Source: CBDBEU01 sp965204565 (GTDB taxonomy: Bacteria > Pseudomonadota > Alphaproteobacteria > Rhizobiales > TMED25). Taken from it: a stretch of 64,000 nucleotides of DNA. The position numbers were made by a program, and so were the translations under genes. Shown here piece after piece: positions 61,641-64,000 of the stretch. Below the pieces are notes generated by a model. The model worked only from the letters and a program-made list of their open reading frames with translations, was not told the origin of the DNA and did not search any database. How positions within the stretch are numbered: position 1 is the first letter of the stretch; each line of letters begins with the position of its first letter. Location: NCBI GenBank assembly GCA_965204565.1, contig CBDBEU010000005.1:1550001-1614000 (forward strand). The letters are read 5' to 3'.

Positions 61641-61769
61641 TTTTCTGTGATTTTGGTGCGGCGTGGTCATCTGAACCGGTCTTGTGTTTCGGATGCAACG
61701 ACCTGCACCGCTTTCAGAGCGTTCCTGGTTGCTATTGAACGGACACGTCCTGTGATCCGGCGGTGACGC

Positions 61770-62215
61770 CGCCCCGGGTTGGACCAGGCGGCAGATGTTG
61801 CAGGCGATGTTTGTCATGCCGATCCCGGTTTTTGCGCGGGCCGGACCGATGGTGCGGACTGCCATACCCACCACGTGCTTCTGGCCCATCATGTGCTTCT
61901 GGACGGCAAAGACGTGCTCGACCGGCGCGCGGTGTTTTGACTTTGTCCTGTTCCCACGGCGGATATGCTTCGGCATGAGCCTGCCCCCGGATTTGCGATG
62001 GTGGGCATGGCTGACAAAACCGTGGCGTGCCGGGAACGCTTCGTTCTGCTTCGAACGGTACGCGCTATCGGCCCGGACGCCAGAGCCGGTGTTGGTTTTG
62101 TCCGGCAATCCCTGGCGCGGCATTCGCCCGTCATGGCGGGCGGCATCCGTGACATCCCAACGGCGGATGAAGCGGAACGCTTTGTCGATGCCTGCGTGGT
62201 TCTTGTCCCCGAAAG
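61770..62215 (-). pseudogene. IS5-family transposase C-terminal fragment
   Basis: Minus strand: WDVTDAARHDGRMPRQGLPD, TGSGVRADSAYRSKQNEAFP, HIRRGNRTKSKHRAPVEHVF then AVQKHMMGQKHVVGMAVRTI, the last 150 residues of a large IS5-type transposase (Glu in EHVFAVQK). It faces away from a second copy of the same type starting at 62225, the two joined head to head. Confidence 0.7.
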
Positions 62216-62224
62216 ACGGAATTA

Positions 62225-63030
62225 CGATGTCGGGCGGCGCGGTGGAGAAACTCTTCGCCCGGTTCGGCGCGCATCTTAAGGACGCGGGATATCCCGCCAT
62301 GGGCGGGCAGATCGTCGATGCCACCATCGTGGCGGCCCCGCGCCAGCGCATGACCGATGCCGGGAAGGAGATCGTCAAGGGCGGGGGCATCCCGCCTGAT
62401 TGGCAGGCCAATCCCCGGAAACCGGCGCAAAAGGATCGCGACGCGCGTTGGACGCTCAAGCCAGGGCGCAGGAAGACGCGCCCGGACGGCACGGCGACGG
62501 GCGCAATCGCCACACCGGTGTTCGGCTGCAAATCCCATATCGATGCCGACCGGCACCACGGCTTCGTCCGGACATGGATCGTCACCGACGCCGCCCGGCA
62601 TGACGGACGTGTAGCGGGCGGGCTTGTGGAGAAGGCGAACACCGGCTCGACTGTCCGGGCGGACACGGCGTATCGGTCGCAGAGGAACGAGAAGAAAATC
62701 GCCCGGGCCGGGCTGACCTCGAAGGTCCATTTCCGCCGCCCGCCCGGCAAGCCGATGCCCGTGCATCACGAGAGGGCCAATGCCGCACGGTCGAAGGTCC
62801 GATCCGCGATCGAACATCCCTTCGCCGGTATGAAGGCACGAATGGGGCTCTTCGTCCGCACCATCGGCATCGACCGGGCGAGGGCCAGGATCGGCATGGC
62901 CAGGATCGCAGTCAACATGAAACGGCTCCTGTTCCGGGAGCGCAAAAGCGCCGTGGCATGGCCCGGCCCCGGCGAAACCAGATCCCGAACCACAACCCAG
63001 GCAAAGGGCCGACCCGCATCGCGGCCGTAA
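62225..63030 (+). pseudogene. IS5-family transposase, C-terminal two-thirds
   Basis: Plus strand: EKLFARFGAHLKDAGYPAMG, GQIVDATIVAAPRQRMTDAG (first Asp), WIVTDAARHDGRVAGGLVEK, TGSTVRADTAYRSQRNEKKI (second Asp), ARSKVRSAIEHPFAGMKARM (Glu), ending near RPASRP at 63030. The reading frame is open through the left fragment as a 411-codon chimera (from 61795), but its first 140 codons are antisense to the other transposase, so no proper N-terminus exists. Confidence 0.75.
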
Positions 63031-63285
63031 ATGCGCTCTCGTCACCCGATTCCAGGCAGAAGACAGGGGGCTGCAGGGTGTCCGATTGTTTTGGATTACT
63101 TGTCGGATTGAGAGAGCAACAGGCTCAACAGGAAAACAAAATCCGGCATTTGAAAGACGATTTACGCGTCAAGGTGAGCCGGCGCAGCGGCTTCAAACGC
63201 GAAGTTGAGGACTGGTGCCGTACGCAAGACCGGGCTATCGCCGCGTAAGGGGCGAACCGCTGCATGGCTAGGCCGGAAATCCGCT
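63031..63285. other. gap with an unrecognised short coding fragment
   Basis: 255 bases between the IS5 remnant and the carbonic anhydrase gene. On the plus strand about 63105-63248 one frame reads LREQQAQQENKIRHLKDDLR followed by VSRRSGFKREVEDWCRTQDR, charged and helical, as though the end of a coiled-coil protein. There is no start of its own. I cannot assign it to a family. Confidence 0.3.
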
Positions 63286-64000
63286 TCAAGAACTTTCTGG
63301 CCCGTTCACCGTCACATTAAGGTCAGTCACTAGGCCGTTGCCGAGCGAATAGATCCACCCGTGCACGCTGAGCGCTTGGCCGCGCGCCCAGGCCTCCTGA
63401 ACGAAGATGTCAGAGACAACATTGCGAACCTGCTGGGCGACATTGAGCTCGCACAGCCGGTTAAGACGCGCCCCGGAGTCGTCAATCGCCTCAAGTTCTG
63501 GCCGGTGACGTTCATAGACATCGCGGATCGGGTGCAGCCAATGATCGATCAGGCCGCGCCGCTGGTCATCGACCGCCGCACTCACGCCGCCGCAGCCATA
63601 ATGCCCCACCACCAATATGTGCTTGACCTTGAGCTCATCAACCGCGAACTGCAGCACCGAGAGGTAATTGGCGTCTTGGGGCGGCGCCAGATTGGCGACG
63701 TTGCGATGAACGAACAACTCGCCCGGACCCAGGTCAACGATCTCATTTGCCGGCACCCGACTGTCAGCACAGCCAATCCATAAGTATTCCGGTGCCTGCT
63801 GACCCTCAAGCCGCTTGAAGAAGCCGACATCGGTGCCGACCATGTGCGCAGCCCAAGCGCGGTTATTGTCTTTTAGATGGTCCAAGTCGCCGCCGCCAAG
63901 TTCCTTGGCAGCGGCCAGAATGGCATCGTCCTCAGCTGCCGCAAGCGCGCTGCCAGGACGCATACCTGCCGCTAGCGCGCCTGCGCCGACACCGGCCATT
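63286..64000 (-). CDS. beta-carbonic anhydrase fused to a Tat-type leader (start beyond window)
   Basis: The visible 237 residues begin with MAGVGAGALAAGMRPGSALA and AAEDDAILAAAKELGGGD, identical to residues 19-56 of the binding protein at 36239, then switch in frame to LDHLKDNNRAWAAHMVGTDV, YLWIGCADSRVPANEIVDLG (zinc Cys, Asp/Arg dyad), ILVVGHYGCGGVSAAVDD (zinc His and Cys) and LCELNVAQQVRNVVSDIFVQ. The carbonic anhydrase hydrates CO2 to bicarbonate. The nucleotide copy (63886-64000 against 36292-36406) differs at one base. The twin-arginine part would lie just past the window end; if present, the enzyme would be exported. Carbonic anhydrase normally starts near M-x-x-LDHLL, so little is lost. 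Confidence 0.85.
   Translation of the reverse strand, partial: MAGVGAGALAAGMRPGSALAAAEDDAILAAAKELGGGDLDHLKDNNRAWAAHMVGTDVGFFKRLEGQQAPEYLWIGCADSRVPANEIVDLGPGELFVHRNVANLAPPQDANYLSVLQFAVDELKVKHILVVGHYGCGGVSAAVDDQRRGLIDHWLHPIRDVYERHRPELEAIDDSGARLNRLCELNVAQQVRNVVSDIFVQEAWARGQALSVHGWIYSLGNGLVTDLNVTVNGPESS

Overview
The window looks like chromosome of an alphaproteobacterium close to the Hyphomicrobiales (Rhizobiales). The support is rhizobial-style gene order: ABC exporter / rpmE / DUF1465; efp / inositol monophosphatase / MotA-like / MotB-like; tkt-gap-pgk-fba; and DUF4164 / zapA / probable 6S RNA / 5-formyltetrahydrofolate cyclo-ligase / YmdB. The DNA is GC-rich with one sharp exception, a pair of AT-rich passenger genes. 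Many genes are broken and remnants of at least six insertion-sequence families (IS5, IS3, IS21, IS481, IS630, IS1380) are scattered about. Together with an ankyrin-repeat protein this suggests a genome under IS-driven erosion, such as a host-associated lineage. That lifestyle is inference.

Layout. 1-3.2 kb is a graveyard: class-III aminotransferase, glpD, and a livF / DUF6867 remnant. 3.2-20.5 kb is mostly intact core: DUF1465 (broken by a 16-bp tandem duplication), rpmE, an ABC exporter, a MotA/MotB-like pair, IMPase, EF-P, a Sel1 protein, a ThiE-like protein, lower glycolysis genes, zapA and folate genes. 20.5-29.7 kb is an IS cluster bounded by two inverted copies of an unusual IS5-family element, each carrying a secreted trypsin-like protease gene inside its transposase gene. 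29.8-40.7 kb holds a GntR regulator, a NitT/TauT-type ABC importer with an FAA hydrolase, truncated genes, and a second importer with a Tat-exported binding protein. 40.8-49.1 kb holds an L,D-transpeptidase, a MaoC / CoA-transferase / acyl-CoA dehydrogenase cluster, three redox enzymes and a SCO operon. 49.1-55.2 kb is an island with IS fragments around a GT61 glycosyltransferase containing a 15-base homopolymer, a sulfotransferase split by ten ankyrin repeats, and a deleted GT61 paralogue. 55.2-60 kb is a decayed catabolic cluster (two broken DHDPS-like genes, a tricarballylate-dehydrogenase-like flavoprotein, an MmgE/PrpD protein). 60-63 kb is IS debris. The window ends in a beta-carbonic anhydrase fused in frame to a copy of the Tat leader used at 36.2 kb.

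Most interesting signals: (1) the protease-bearing IS5 elements, whose two protease copies differ by 20 replacements against 5 silent codon changes, concentrated near the predicted substrate pocket; (2) the ankyrin-in-sulfotransferase beside a probably phase-variable glycosyltransferase, a plausible surface-polysaccharide modification locus; (3) the leader-carbonic anhydrase fusion. All functional statements come from reading translations and remembered family motifs. No database search was run.
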